From CAYQQU01 sp964419545 (lineage in GTDB: Bacteria > Bacteroidota > Bacteroidia > Chitinophagales > Saprospiraceae): a stretch of DNA of 64,000 nucleotides. The notes beneath the pieces are model-generated. The model was not told where the DNA came from, made no database searches, and saw only the letters and a list, made by a program, of their open reading frames with translations. Both the position numbers and the translations under genes were made by a program. The stretch lies in contig CAYQQU010000028.1 of NCBI GenBank assembly GCA_964419545.1, forward strand, positions 1-64,000, given 5' to 3'. Shown here one piece after another: positions 44,762-52,536 of this stretch (within the stretch, counting starts at the first letter, position 1; every line of letters begins with the position of its first letter).

Positions 44762-46672
44762 ATGGATAGGAACGCGATCATTGGTTTGAGTCTGATGTTC
44801 TTGCTGTTTTTGGTCTGGCAATGGGTCGTCGGCCCAACTGCCGAAGAACAGGCGGCACAGCAAAGGCTCCAGGATTCGCTCGCAAGGGTACAACAACAAC
44901 AAACGCTGAATGACAGCCTGAGTCAGGACAGCCTGACCACTATCCAGCCGGATACGGGTGTTGTCGATATAGAACAGCCTGACGATTCTTTGCAGCAGCT
45001 GAAACTATCCGGCGCCTTCGGCCCCTTCGCCGAGGCCGCCGCCGGGCAGGAGCAAACCTACGAACTGGAGAACGACCTCTTTCGGATCACTTTCACCAAT
45101 AAAGGCGGCCGGATCAAACAGGTCTTACTCAAAAAGCACCACAAACTGGTGCTCAACGAGGAGAAAAAAGAGGTCAAAAAGCCGCTCTATCTGCTCGAAG
45201 ACGAAAAGAACAAGTTCGAGTACCTGCTCCCCGTCGCCGGGCTGCCGAGCGGCGGCGTACTGACGGGCGACCTTTATTTCACCGCGGAACTGACGGACAA
45301 CCAAATCGTTTTCCGCGCTCCCGCCGGGGAAGGGCGCTTCTTCGAGCAGCGCTATGAGATCAAACCGGGCGTTTACGACATCGACTACGACCTGCGACTG
45401 GTGGGCCTGAATAACATCATTTCGGCCGAGGCGGATCAATTCCGGCTCAACTGGTTGAATTATCCCGATAAGATCGAGATCAATACCCGTTACGAAAGGA
45501 CCTATTCCACGATCCACTACAAGGAGATCGACGAAACGCCCAGCTACTGCTCCTATACCAGCAACGACGAAGAAGAGATCGCTCCCGTGCGCTGGGTGTC
45601 GCACTCCAACCAGTTTTTCAACGCGGCGATCATCGCGGAAGACCAGTTCAAGCAGGCCGTAATGGAAACGGAGAGCCTGGAGGAGGACGCGGAAGACCTC
45701 AAGATCTACCGCACTACCCTGGCTATTCCTTACCAGCGCAAGGCCGACGAGACTTTCGCCATGCGGTTGTACATCGGGCCCAACGAATTTGACCGGCTCC
45801 GGGCGATGGGGTACTATTTGGAAGACGTGATTCCCTTCGGATGGAGTGTTTTCGGCACCATCAACCGCTGGGTCATTCGTCCGCTTTTCAACTTCCTTTC
45901 GGGATTTATCGGCAGCAAGGGGATCGTCATTTTAATCCTCACCTTTATCGTAAAACTGCTCCTGTACCCGCTTACCTACCGGATGCTTTATTCGCAGTCG
46001 AAGATGAGCGCCCTCAAACCCCAGTTGGAAGGGATGCGGGAAAAACATAAAGAGGATCCGCAGAAGCAGCAGATGGAGCAGATGAAGGTGTATCGCGAAT
46101 TCGGGGTCAACCCGCTCGGCGGCTGCCTGCCCATGCTTCTGCAGATGCCCATCTGGTTCGCTTTATACCGCTTCTTCCCGGCTTCCATCGAATTCCGGCA
46201 GGCCGGCTTCCTGTGGGCGACCGACCTTTCTTCCTACGATGCTTTCGTGCGCCTGCCCTTCGAGATTCCGCTGGGTTTCGGTTCGCACCTGAGCCTGTTT
46301 ACTTTGCTTTGGGCGGTTACCACCCTGATCTACACCTACTACAACACCCGGCACATGGACATGTCGGCCAATCCGGCCATGAAGTACATGCAATACCTGA
46401 TGCCGCTCTTTTTCCTCGGGTTCTTCAACAGCTTTGCATCGGGTCTGACCTGTTATCTGTTGTTCAGCAACCTCATGAATATTACCCAGACGATCGTGAC
46501 CAAAAATTACATCATCGATCAGGATAAGATCATGCGGGAAATGGAGGCGTACCGAAAGAAACCGAAAAAGAAAGGCGGTTTCCGCGATCGCCTGGAGAAG
46601 GCGCTGAAAGAACAACAGCGGGTGCAGGCGGAAAAAGAAGCACAGCAAAAGAAAAAGAAAACCAAACGCTAA
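44762..46672 (+). CDS. yidC: Membrane protein insertase YidC
   Basis: A 636-residue YidC. The N-terminal span (NAIIGLSLMFLLFLVWQWVVG) is followed by the large periplasmic beta-sandwich domain (residues 90-370, NDLFRITFTNKGGRIKQVLLKKH ...), then the conserved insertase core from about 375: GIVILILTFIVKLLLYPLTYRMLYSQSKMSALKP, REFGVNPLGGCLPMLLQMPIWFALYRFF, and the last spans YLMPLFFLGFFNSFASGLTCYLLFSNLMNI. It inserts Sec-dependent and Sec-independent inner-membrane proteins and helps ribosome binding through its basic tail (KKKGGFRDRLEKALKEQQR). Ffh, 5 kb away, and YajC serve the same pathway. A lipoprotein gene follows after 5 nt. Confidence 0.97.
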   Translation: MDRNAIIGLSLMFLLFLVWQWVVGPTAEEQAAQQRLQDSLARVQQQQTLNDSLSQDSLTTIQPDTGVVDIEQPDDSLQQLKLSGAFGPFAEAAAGQEQTYELENDLFRITFTNKGGRIKQVLLKKHHKLVLNEEKKEVKKPLYLLEDEKNKFEYLLPVAGLPSGGVLTGDLYFTAELTDNQIVFRAPAGEGRFFEQRYEIKPGVYDIDYDLRLVGLNNIISAEADQFRLNWLNYPDKIEINTRYERTYSTIHYKEIDETPSYCSYTSNDEEEIAPVRWVSHSNQFFNAAIIAEDQFKQAVMETESLEEDAEDLKIYRTTLAIPYQRKADETFAMRLYIGPNEFDRLRAMGYYLEDVIPFGWSVFGTINRWVIRPLFNFLSGFIGSKGIVILILTFIVKLLLYPLTYRMLYSQSKMSALKPQLEGMREKHKEDPQKQQMEQMKVYREFGVNPLGGCLPMLLQMPIWFALYRFFPASIEFRQAGFLWATDLSSYDAFVRLPFEIPLGFGSHLSLFTLLWAVTTLIYTYYNTRHMDMSANPAMKYMQYLMPLFFLGFFNSFASGLTCYLLFSNLMNITQTIVTKNYIIDQDKIMREMEAYRKKPKKKGGFRDRLEKALKEQQRVQAEKEAQQKKKKTKR

Positions 46673-46677
46673 ACCGG

Positions 46678-47238
46678 ATGATGCGCAATGTGATCCTGCT
46701 GTTCACGGCCTTGCTGGTTTTCGGAGCTTGTTCTCGCAAAACGGCCCCGACGGCGCCCGCCGAACCCGGAAAAACCGTGGTTGTCGATCCGCCACCCGCC
46801 GAGGAACCCGAGCCGCTGCCCCCGCCGGTAGAAGATCTGGAAAAAAAGCCGCCTCAGAAAATACTCATCGCAAGCCTGAAACGGACGGCCTGCTTCGGGC
46901 AGTGCCCCGCTTTCGAACTGCGCTTTTACAATAACGGGGTGGTGACCTACGAAGGGAAAGCACACGTGGAACGGTTAGGCCTTTACGAATCTTTCGTCAA
47001 CCTCTCGGTATTGACGGAAATCCAGAACCGGGCCTCGGAAATCGGGTATTTCAGCCTTGCCGGCAAATATCCCACCGAACGCGATCCCATCGTCGATTTT
47101 CCGAACACCATCACTTTTGTACGGATGGGCGACCAAAAGCACTCCATCATCAATAATCACGACGCGCCCCAGGCCCTGATCGATTTTGAGCGCTACCTCG
47201 AGCAACTGGGGGAGGAACGTTCCTGGCGGAAGCAGTAG
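46678..47238 (+). CDS. DUF6438 lipoprotein
   Basis: A 186-residue lipoprotein with lipobox VFGAC after a 17-residue hydrophobic signal, a Pro-rich linker (residues 25-60, PAEEPEPLPPPVE) and a DUF6438-type domain. The family hallmark is the Cys pair in RTACFGQCPAFELRFYNNGVVTYEG, followed by a strand pair and a C-terminal LIDFERYLEQL helix. The pair may form a disulfide in the periplasm. Function is unknown. Met codons at 46678 and 46681 are both possible. It is 5 nt after yidC and surely co-transcribed with it. Confidence 0.85.
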   Translation: MMRNVILLFTALLVFGACSRKTAPTAPAEPGKTVVVDPPPAEEPEPLPPPVEDLEKKPPQKILIASLKRTACFGQCPAFELRFYNNGVVTYEGKAHVERLGLYESFVNLSVLTEIQNRASEIGYFSLAGKYPTERDPIVDFPNTITFVRMGDQKHSIINNHDAPQALIDFERYLEQLGEERSWRKQ

Positions 47239-47250
47239 GGCCGGGCCTGA

Positions 47251-47484
47251 TTACCAAGAAAAAATAAGCTTTTCGAAATCGGCCGGCGCCGTCGCTTCCC
47301 AGATCTTATCTTCGGTTTGACGGAAATCCAGCGGTCTGTTGTCTGCAATGATCTGTTTCGGTTTTTCCGAACGGCCGATAAGCAATATCCGGCATTGCGA
47401 CCAGGAAAGCGACCAGTTTCCGGTTTGTTGTCGTTGCAGGCTCAGCTGGCGTTCCGTTTCTGCGGTCGTAAACGTCATCCAGGC
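47251..47484 (-). pseudogene. Detached C-terminal end of the GH31 glucosidase
   Basis: Seventy-seven codons that continue the GH31 reading frame without any shift directly after its TGA (47487-47485): AWMTFTTAETERQLSLQRQQTGN and so on to the true stop at 47251. The content (ETERQLSLQRQ ... RILLIGRSEKPKQIIADNRPLDFRQTEDKIWE) matches the C-terminal beta-sandwich that normally ends GH31 enzymes after the YEDDGE-type loop. An internal ATG (47478) exists, but this piece alone has no function I can support. Either the stop is real (broken gene), read through, or a sequencing error. Confidence 0.8.
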
Positions 47485-49734
47485 TCAGTCGCCCTTCTGG
47501 TAATCGTATCCTTCTCCGGCGTCTTCGTACAAACTACTTTTTGCTGCGCCCGGATAGACGCGCAAGGTAAGCGTATCGACCGCCAGCTGACCGGTGTATT
47601 GCATGACCGGAAAATTGGGGATCACCGCACCGGCCCGCACCAGGACGGGGATGCGATCGGGTCGCAGGGCCAGGCGCTGAGTTTTGCCGCCATCAAAAGC
47701 GCGGCCCGTCCAGTAATCGAACCACCTTCCCCGCGGCAGGTATGGGTTTTGGTAAACCGCTCCGGGGCGCTCCACCGGGCTGATCAGCAGATGGTCACCG
47801 CAGAGGAATTCGCGTTCGCGTTCGTAGGTTCGGGGATCCTCCTGATCTTCGAAAACCAGGCTGCGCAGGAAGGGCCGGCCCTCCGTACTTTGCTGCCGGA
47901 ATGCCGTGTAGAAGTAAGGAAGCAGTTCGTAGCGCAGGTTGATGGCCTCGCGGGCGCGGTCGGTATGCTCCGCGCCGAACGACCAGGGTTCCTGGTCGAG
48001 TCGTTCTTCAGCTTCGGCGGCTTTGATCTGGGTTTCGTCGATCTCGGCGCTTCCGTCCACGTTATTGCCCATGGAATGCACCCGGAAGAGTGGGTGAAAG
48101 ACGCTGAGCTGCAGCCAGCGCACGAAGAGCTCGCCGTCCGGCTGGTTGACGAAGCCGCCTACGTCGGAGCCGACGAAAGAGAAGCCGCTGATGCTCAGTC
48201 GCTGGCTTTGGATGTTGGCCAGCCGCAGGTGTTCCCAGCTGGCGATATTGTCGCCCGTCCAGACTGCTGCGTAGCGCTGTCCGCCGCTGAACGTGGCCCG
48301 CGTAAGCACGAAAGGGCGCTTCTCGGGCCTGAGTTTTTTCAGCCCTTCGTAAGTGGCGCGCGACATCAGCTGGCCGTAGACGTTGTGGACGCGGGAGTGG
48401 TCGGCCGGCGCGCCGTCGACGTCGTGCAGGACGTTATCCGGGAACGTCTTGCGGTTGATGAGAAAGATAGCCGGTTCGTTCATATCGTTCCAGAATCCGC
48501 TGACGCCGTCTTCGAGATAGAGCCCCCGGTAGCACTCGCCCCACCAGGCGCGTACGTCCGCCCGGGAAAATTCGGGGAAGACGCATTCGGGAGGCCAGAC
48601 CGGGCCGCGCATCAGCTCGCCGCCGGACCGCCGGCAGAAGTATCCTTTTTCAAGGCCGTAGCGATATACGGCATAGTCGGGGTCGACGCGAATGCCCGGG
48701 TCGATCATCACCACCGTCTGAAAGCCCGCTTCCGCTAAGTCGCGGATGAGCCTGGCCGGTTGGGGGAAAAGGACATTGTTCCAGGTAAAGCAGCGATAGC
48801 CGTCCATGTAGTCGATGTCCAGATAAATGGCGTCGCAAGGGATGCGGCGCTCCCGGAACTCCGCCGCCAGTTCCCGCACCCGGCTTTCGGGATAGTAACT
48901 CCAGCGGCACTGGTGGAACCCCAGCGCCCAGCGCGGCGGCAGTTCGGCCGCGCCGGTAAGCCGGTGGTAGCGGCGCGCTACGTCAAGCAGGGATGGCCCG
49001 TAAAGGAAGAAGTAATCCATCTCGCCGCCTCCGGCCTGGAAGGCGACGACCTCCGGATCGGCAGCCGCGAAATCAAAATGCGTGCGGTGGGTATTGTGAA
49101 CGAAAATGCCGTAGGCCCGGCCCCGGTTCAGGCCGTAGTAGAACGGGATGGCCCGGTAGAGCGGGTCGGTTTGTTTGGTGAAAGCGTAGGCGTCCGTGTT
49201 CCAGTTTTCCAGTCGCTTTCCGCGCAAATTGAGGCGGCAGGTTTTGTCGCCTAGTCCGAAGAAGGCTTCCTCTGCCGAAGATCGCTTTTGCAGGCGCAGC
49301 TGATCCCAGCCTTGCAGAATAGAGTAGCGGGCGTAAAAAGGAGCCGCTTCTTCCAGGATCAGCTCTTCCGTATGGCGGTCATAAAGCGCAACCCGCAGGT
49401 CGTTCCGGCAAACCAGGCTACCGGTACGGAGTTGCAGGTAGGGATCAGTTTCCGCAATATCGAAACCCGATTCCGGGGCGGCACTTAAGCCGGGGTCGAG
49501 AGCATAAGAAAAAGAGCGTTCAAAACGGCCTAGCGGCGCGTAGCGAAAGCGGAGCGCCGCATCGGAGTATACCGCCACGCGCAGCTCGAGGCCGTTGGCG
49601 CAACGGACGAAGAGGCAGTTGTTTTCGGAATGCCAGTCGGTTACCCGGTCCGGGCGGTATTCGTAGAAATAATCCGGAAAGCGATCGCTGCCTTCCGTCT
49701 TGTCTGGCGGCGTCGGATCTTCGGGGGTCATCAT
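47485..49734 (-). CDS. Glycoside hydrolase family 31 alpha-glucosidase, cut short by an in-frame TGA
   Basis: A 749-residue GH31 enzyme (alpha-glucosidase type), without signal peptide, probably cytoplasmic. An N-terminal beta-sandwich precedes the (beta/alpha)8 barrel with LDIDYMDGYRCFTW, the nucleophile Asp417 in GFWNDMNEP, the acid/base Asp495 in AVWTGDN, and FVGSDVGGF. The proximal C-terminal domain ends at SLYEDAGEGYDYQKGD, then a TGA; the same frame continues for 77 codons of typical GH31 C-terminus. The barrel and active site are complete, so activity is possible if the shortened end folds. The frame opens 15 codons before the ATG at 49734, but a -7-like TATCTTCG lies in that part. It follows glpD on the same strand. 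Confidence 0.88.
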   Translation of the reverse strand: MMTPEDPTPPDKTEGSDRFPDYFYEYRPDRVTDWHSENNCLFVRCANGLELRVAVYSDAALRFRYAPLGRFERSFSYALDPGLSAAPESGFDIAETDPYLQLRTGSLVCRNDLRVALYDRHTEELILEEAAPFYARYSILQGWDQLRLQKRSSAEEAFFGLGDKTCRLNLRGKRLENWNTDAYAFTKQTDPLYRAIPFYYGLNRGRAYGIFVHNTHRTHFDFAAADPEVVAFQAGGGEMDYFFLYGPSLLDVARRYHRLTGAAELPPRWALGFHQCRWSYYPESRVRELAAEFRERRIPCDAIYLDIDYMDGYRCFTWNNVLFPQPARLIRDLAEAGFQTVVMIDPGIRVDPDYAVYRYGLEKGYFCRRSGGELMRGPVWPPECVFPEFSRADVRAWWGECYRGLYLEDGVSGFWNDMNEPAIFLINRKTFPDNVLHDVDGAPADHSRVHNVYGQLMSRATYEGLKKLRPEKRPFVLTRATFSGGQRYAAVWTGDNIASWEHLRLANIQSQRLSISGFSFVGSDVGGFVNQPDGELFVRWLQLSVFHPLFRVHSMGNNVDGSAEIDETQIKAAEAEERLDQEPWSFGAEHTDRAREAINLRYELLPYFYTAFRQQSTEGRPFLRSLVFEDQEDPRTYEREREFLCGDHLLISPVERPGAVYQNPYLPRGRWFDYWTGRAFDGGKTQRLALRPDRIPVLVRAGAVIPNFPVMQYTGQLAVDTLTLRVYPGAAKSSLYEDAGEGYDYQKGD

Positions 49735-49762
49735 GTTCAGTTGCGATTCGGTGGTCAAAGCG

Positions 49763-49770
49763 CGAAGATA
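49763..49770 (-). promoter_or_regulatory. Near-consensus -7 element for the GH31 gene
   Basis: TATCTTCG on the minus strand (7 of 8 with TAnnTTTG) in the 45-nt gap after glpD. No clear -33 element. It supports the ATG at 49734 as the start. Confidence 0.4.
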
Positions 49771-49779
49771 GCAAAACAA

Positions 49780-51450
49780 TTACACATGAGCAGTTTCACT
49801 TTTGGCGAATTCAGATGCTTTTCGCAGTTCGGCAAAAACGGATTCCCGGGCGGTTTTGGTTCGTGTCTCGTCCCAGTTGAGGGTGGTTTTAAAATCTTCG
49901 ATCACGGCGTCCATGACGGGTTCGATGCTCGGCAGATTGAAATACAGCCGGCCGGTGCGCCGGTTGAGCAGGTCCATGGGGTAGAGGGCCAGTTCGTGGT
50001 GGATGGCGTACCAGGCTTCGGCGCGCGCGAGTTGTTCTTCCGGCGTTGCGGCGTTGATGGCGGCCATTTTGTCGAGAATCTCCCGGCTTTGCTTGCCGTA
50101 ATTTCCGATGAGATAGGGCGCGTAGTCGCCCTCCAGCCCCAGGCCGGCCAGTTGTTGTTCGACCTGGGCGGTCAGTTCGCGGATCTCCTTGCGGTTCTGG
50201 AAGGGGCCGCCGGTGAGCGGTATCTGGGCGGTGCGGTTGGCTTTTAGCGATTTGCCGTTTTGCTGTTGGAACTTTTGGGTTACCAGGTCGACCACCCGTT
50301 CGGCCATTTTGCGATAGCCGGTAAGTTTGCCGCCGGCGATGGAGATCAGGCCGGTTTCCGATTCGAAGAGCTCGTCGCGGCGAGACATTTCGGAAGGCGA
50401 CTTGCCTTCTTCGTGGATGAGGGGGCGCAGGCCGGCCCAACTCGACTCCACGTCATCGTTGGTCAGATTGACGGAGGGGAACATGTTGTTCGCGGCTTCC
50501 AGCAGGTAGTCAACGTCTTCCTGGTTGATTGGAATATCATTGAGGTCGCCTTCGTAGGGCGTATCCGTCGTGCCGATGTAGGTAGCGCGCAGGCGGGGTA
50601 TGGCAAAGACCATGCGGCCGTCGGGCACATCGAAGTAGACGGCCTGGCGGATGGGCAGGCGTTCGCGGGAGACGACGATATGGACGCCTTTGGAAAGAAA
50701 GAGGTGCTTGCCGCGCAGCGAGTCGTCCTTTTTGCGGAGCTTGTCCACCCAGGGGCCGGCGGCGCTGACCACGTATTGAGCGTCGATGGCTAGCGATTGG
50801 CCGGAATAGCGGTCCAGACAACGGACGGCGGTAATTTTACCGTTTTGGTCGTAGACAAAGTCTTCGGCGGCCACGTAATTGAGGCAGGTCGCGCCGTACT
50901 GGCGGGCGGTTTTGATGATCTCGATCGTCAGCCGGGCGTCATCGGTGCGGTATTCGGCGTACAGGCCCGAGCCGGTGAGGATGTCTTCGCGCAGCAACGG
51001 TTCTTTTTTTAGGGTTTCCGTTTTGTTGAGCATGCGGCGTTTGTCTTCGCCCTTCACGCCGGCGAGCAGGTCGTATACCCAGAGGCCGACGGACGTAGCC
51101 AGGCCGCTATAGGTGCCGCCCTTGATGAGGGGAAGGAGCATTTTTTCGGCGGTAACGAGATGGGGCGCCAGGCGGTGGACGATCGCCCGCTCGCGGCCTA
51201 CTTCCCGAACCAGGTTGATCTCGAACTGCTTGAGGTAGCGCAGCCCGCCGTGGATCAGTTTAGTGGATTTGCTGCTGGTGCCGGCCGCGAAATCACTTTT
51301 TTCGATGAGCGCGACCGAAAGCCCGCGGGAGGCCGCGTCGAGCGCAATGCCGGCGCCGGTGATTCCTCCGCCGATGACCAGCAGATCGTAGTTTTTTTCG
51401 GAGAGCTGTGCAAGGGCCTGGTCCCGGTTCGTGGAAGAAAGCAGATTCAT
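49780..51450 (-). CDS. glpD: Glycerol-3-phosphate dehydrogenase/oxidase
   Basis: A 556-residue FAD-dependent glycerol-3-phosphate dehydrogenase (GlpD/GlpO family), which oxidises glycerol-3-phosphate to dihydroxyacetone phosphate and passes electrons to the quinone pool at the inner membrane. The FAD-binding start is DLLVIGGGITGAGIALDAASRG, then IEKSDFAAGTSSKSTKLIHGGLRYL, the family signature, and VVSAAGPWVDKLR. A C-terminal helical domain from about 400 is present, as in GlpD/GlpO. The frame opens 33 codons upstream, but these residues are basic and unlike the family; the ATG at 51450 (MNLLSSTNRDQAL) is preferred. Glycerophosphodiesterase at 7 kb could feed it. Confidence 0.95.
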   Translation of the reverse strand: MNLLSSTNRDQALAQLSEKNYDLLVIGGGITGAGIALDAASRGLSVALIEKSDFAAGTSSKSTKLIHGGLRYLKQFEINLVREVGRERAIVHRLAPHLVTAEKMLLPLIKGGTYSGLATSVGLWVYDLLAGVKGEDKRRMLNKTETLKKEPLLREDILTGSGLYAEYRTDDARLTIEIIKTARQYGATCLNYVAAEDFVYDQNGKITAVRCLDRYSGQSLAIDAQYVVSAAGPWVDKLRKKDDSLRGKHLFLSKGVHIVVSRERLPIRQAVYFDVPDGRMVFAIPRLRATYIGTTDTPYEGDLNDIPINQEDVDYLLEAANNMFPSVNLTNDDVESSWAGLRPLIHEEGKSPSEMSRRDELFESETGLISIAGGKLTGYRKMAERVVDLVTQKFQQQNGKSLKANRTAQIPLTGGPFQNRKEIRELTAQVEQQLAGLGLEGDYAPYLIGNYGKQSREILDKMAAINAATPEEQLARAEAWYAIHHELALYPMDLLNRRTGRLYFNLPSIEPVMDAVIEDFKTTLNWDETRTKTARESVFAELRKASEFAKSETAHV

Positions 51451-51579
51451 AGTTACGGATGGATTTTGGTTGACGTTATTTTTCTTACCTTTTACGAACG
51501 GTAATTTTTTCTTGGTGTCAGGTTTACAATAAGCTAACCTGGCGTCCAAAATATACTTAAAAACAAGGATATAACAAAG

Positions 51580-52536
51580 ATGCGAAACAGAAGATCACGA
51601 CCCTTTGACATTCTCGCGACCGGTGAGTTGCTGATCGATTTCATCAGCACGGATTTTGCCGCCAAACTCGACGACGTACGGACTTTCAAGCGGCTGCTGG
51701 GCGGGAGCCCGGCCAGCATGGTGATGAACATGGTGCGGCTGGGTAATACGGCTCTGCTGGCGGCGACCGTAGGCGAGGACGATATGGGCAAATGGCTGTA
51801 TCGCGAAGTGGAAGCGCTGGGTGTGGATTGCCGTTTATTGCGCCGCATCGAAGAGCCGACGACCCTGATCCTGGTGACCCGTTCCCAGGAAGTATCCAAT
51901 TTCGAAGCGTATCGTGCGGCAGATAGTCATATCCTGGCGGATCAGCTGCCGGTCGAATTGCTGGCGGAGGTATCTATTCTGCATACCACTTGTTTTGGGC
52001 TGAGTCGTAAGCCGGCCCGCGATCATATTCTGGCGGCGGCGGTAAAGGCGACGGAACTGGGATGCCGCCTGAGCATCGATCTGAACTACGCCCGCAAGAT
52101 CTGGCCGGATGTGGAAGAAGCCCGGTCCATTGTAGCCCGCTACTGCGAGCTGGGCGCTTTGGTGAAGATCAGCGAGGTCGACTGGTTTCGGTTGTACGGC
52201 GAGCCGCTGAAGGAGATGGAGGCGGCTGGGCAGCACTTCCTCGATCTCGGAGCGCAGGAAGTGTGCATGACCCTGGGCGCCGAGGGGGCTTACGCCGCCT
52301 CGGCCGCCGGCGCCACCGGCTTTCTTCCCGCCCGCCGAGTAGAGATCAAAGACACGACAGGCGCGGGAGACGCTTTCTGGTCGGGCTACCTTACCGCCTG
52401 GCTGGATGGGCGGGAGCTCATCGATCGACTGAAAGCCGGGCGGCGCATGGCGGAGCTCAAACTCGGGCATTTCGGTCCCTTGCCCCGGCAGATCGACCGC
52501 AAGTTGGTTTACGTCGATCTCGAAGAACCTACTTGA
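51580..52536 (+). CDS. PfkB-family carbohydrate kinase
   Basis: A 318-residue ribokinase-fold kinase. The N-terminal substrate region FDILATGELLIDFIS ... LLGGSPASMVMNMVRLGN and the C-terminal PfkB signature DTTGAGDAFWSGYLTAWLDG with the catalytic base Asp264 are intact. The pattern resembles fructokinases and 2-keto-3-deoxygluconate kinases more than ribokinase or adenosine kinase, but the sugar cannot be fixed. It is transcribed divergently from glpD, with TACCTTTT near 51491 as a weak -7 candidate. Its last 8 nt overlap the convergent LysM gene. Confidence 0.9.
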   Translation: MRNRRSRPFDILATGELLIDFISTDFAAKLDDVRTFKRLLGGSPASMVMNMVRLGNTALLAATVGEDDMGKWLYREVEALGVDCRLLRRIEEPTTLILVTRSQEVSNFEAYRAADSHILADQLPVELLAEVSILHTTCFGLSRKPARDHILAAAVKATELGCRLSIDLNYARKIWPDVEEARSIVARYCELGALVKISEVDWFRLYGEPLKEMEAAGQHFLDLGAQEVCMTLGAEGAYAASAAGATGFLPARRVEIKDTTGAGDAFWSGYLTAWLDGRELIDRLKAGRRMAELKLGHFGPLPRQIDRKLVYVDLEEPT

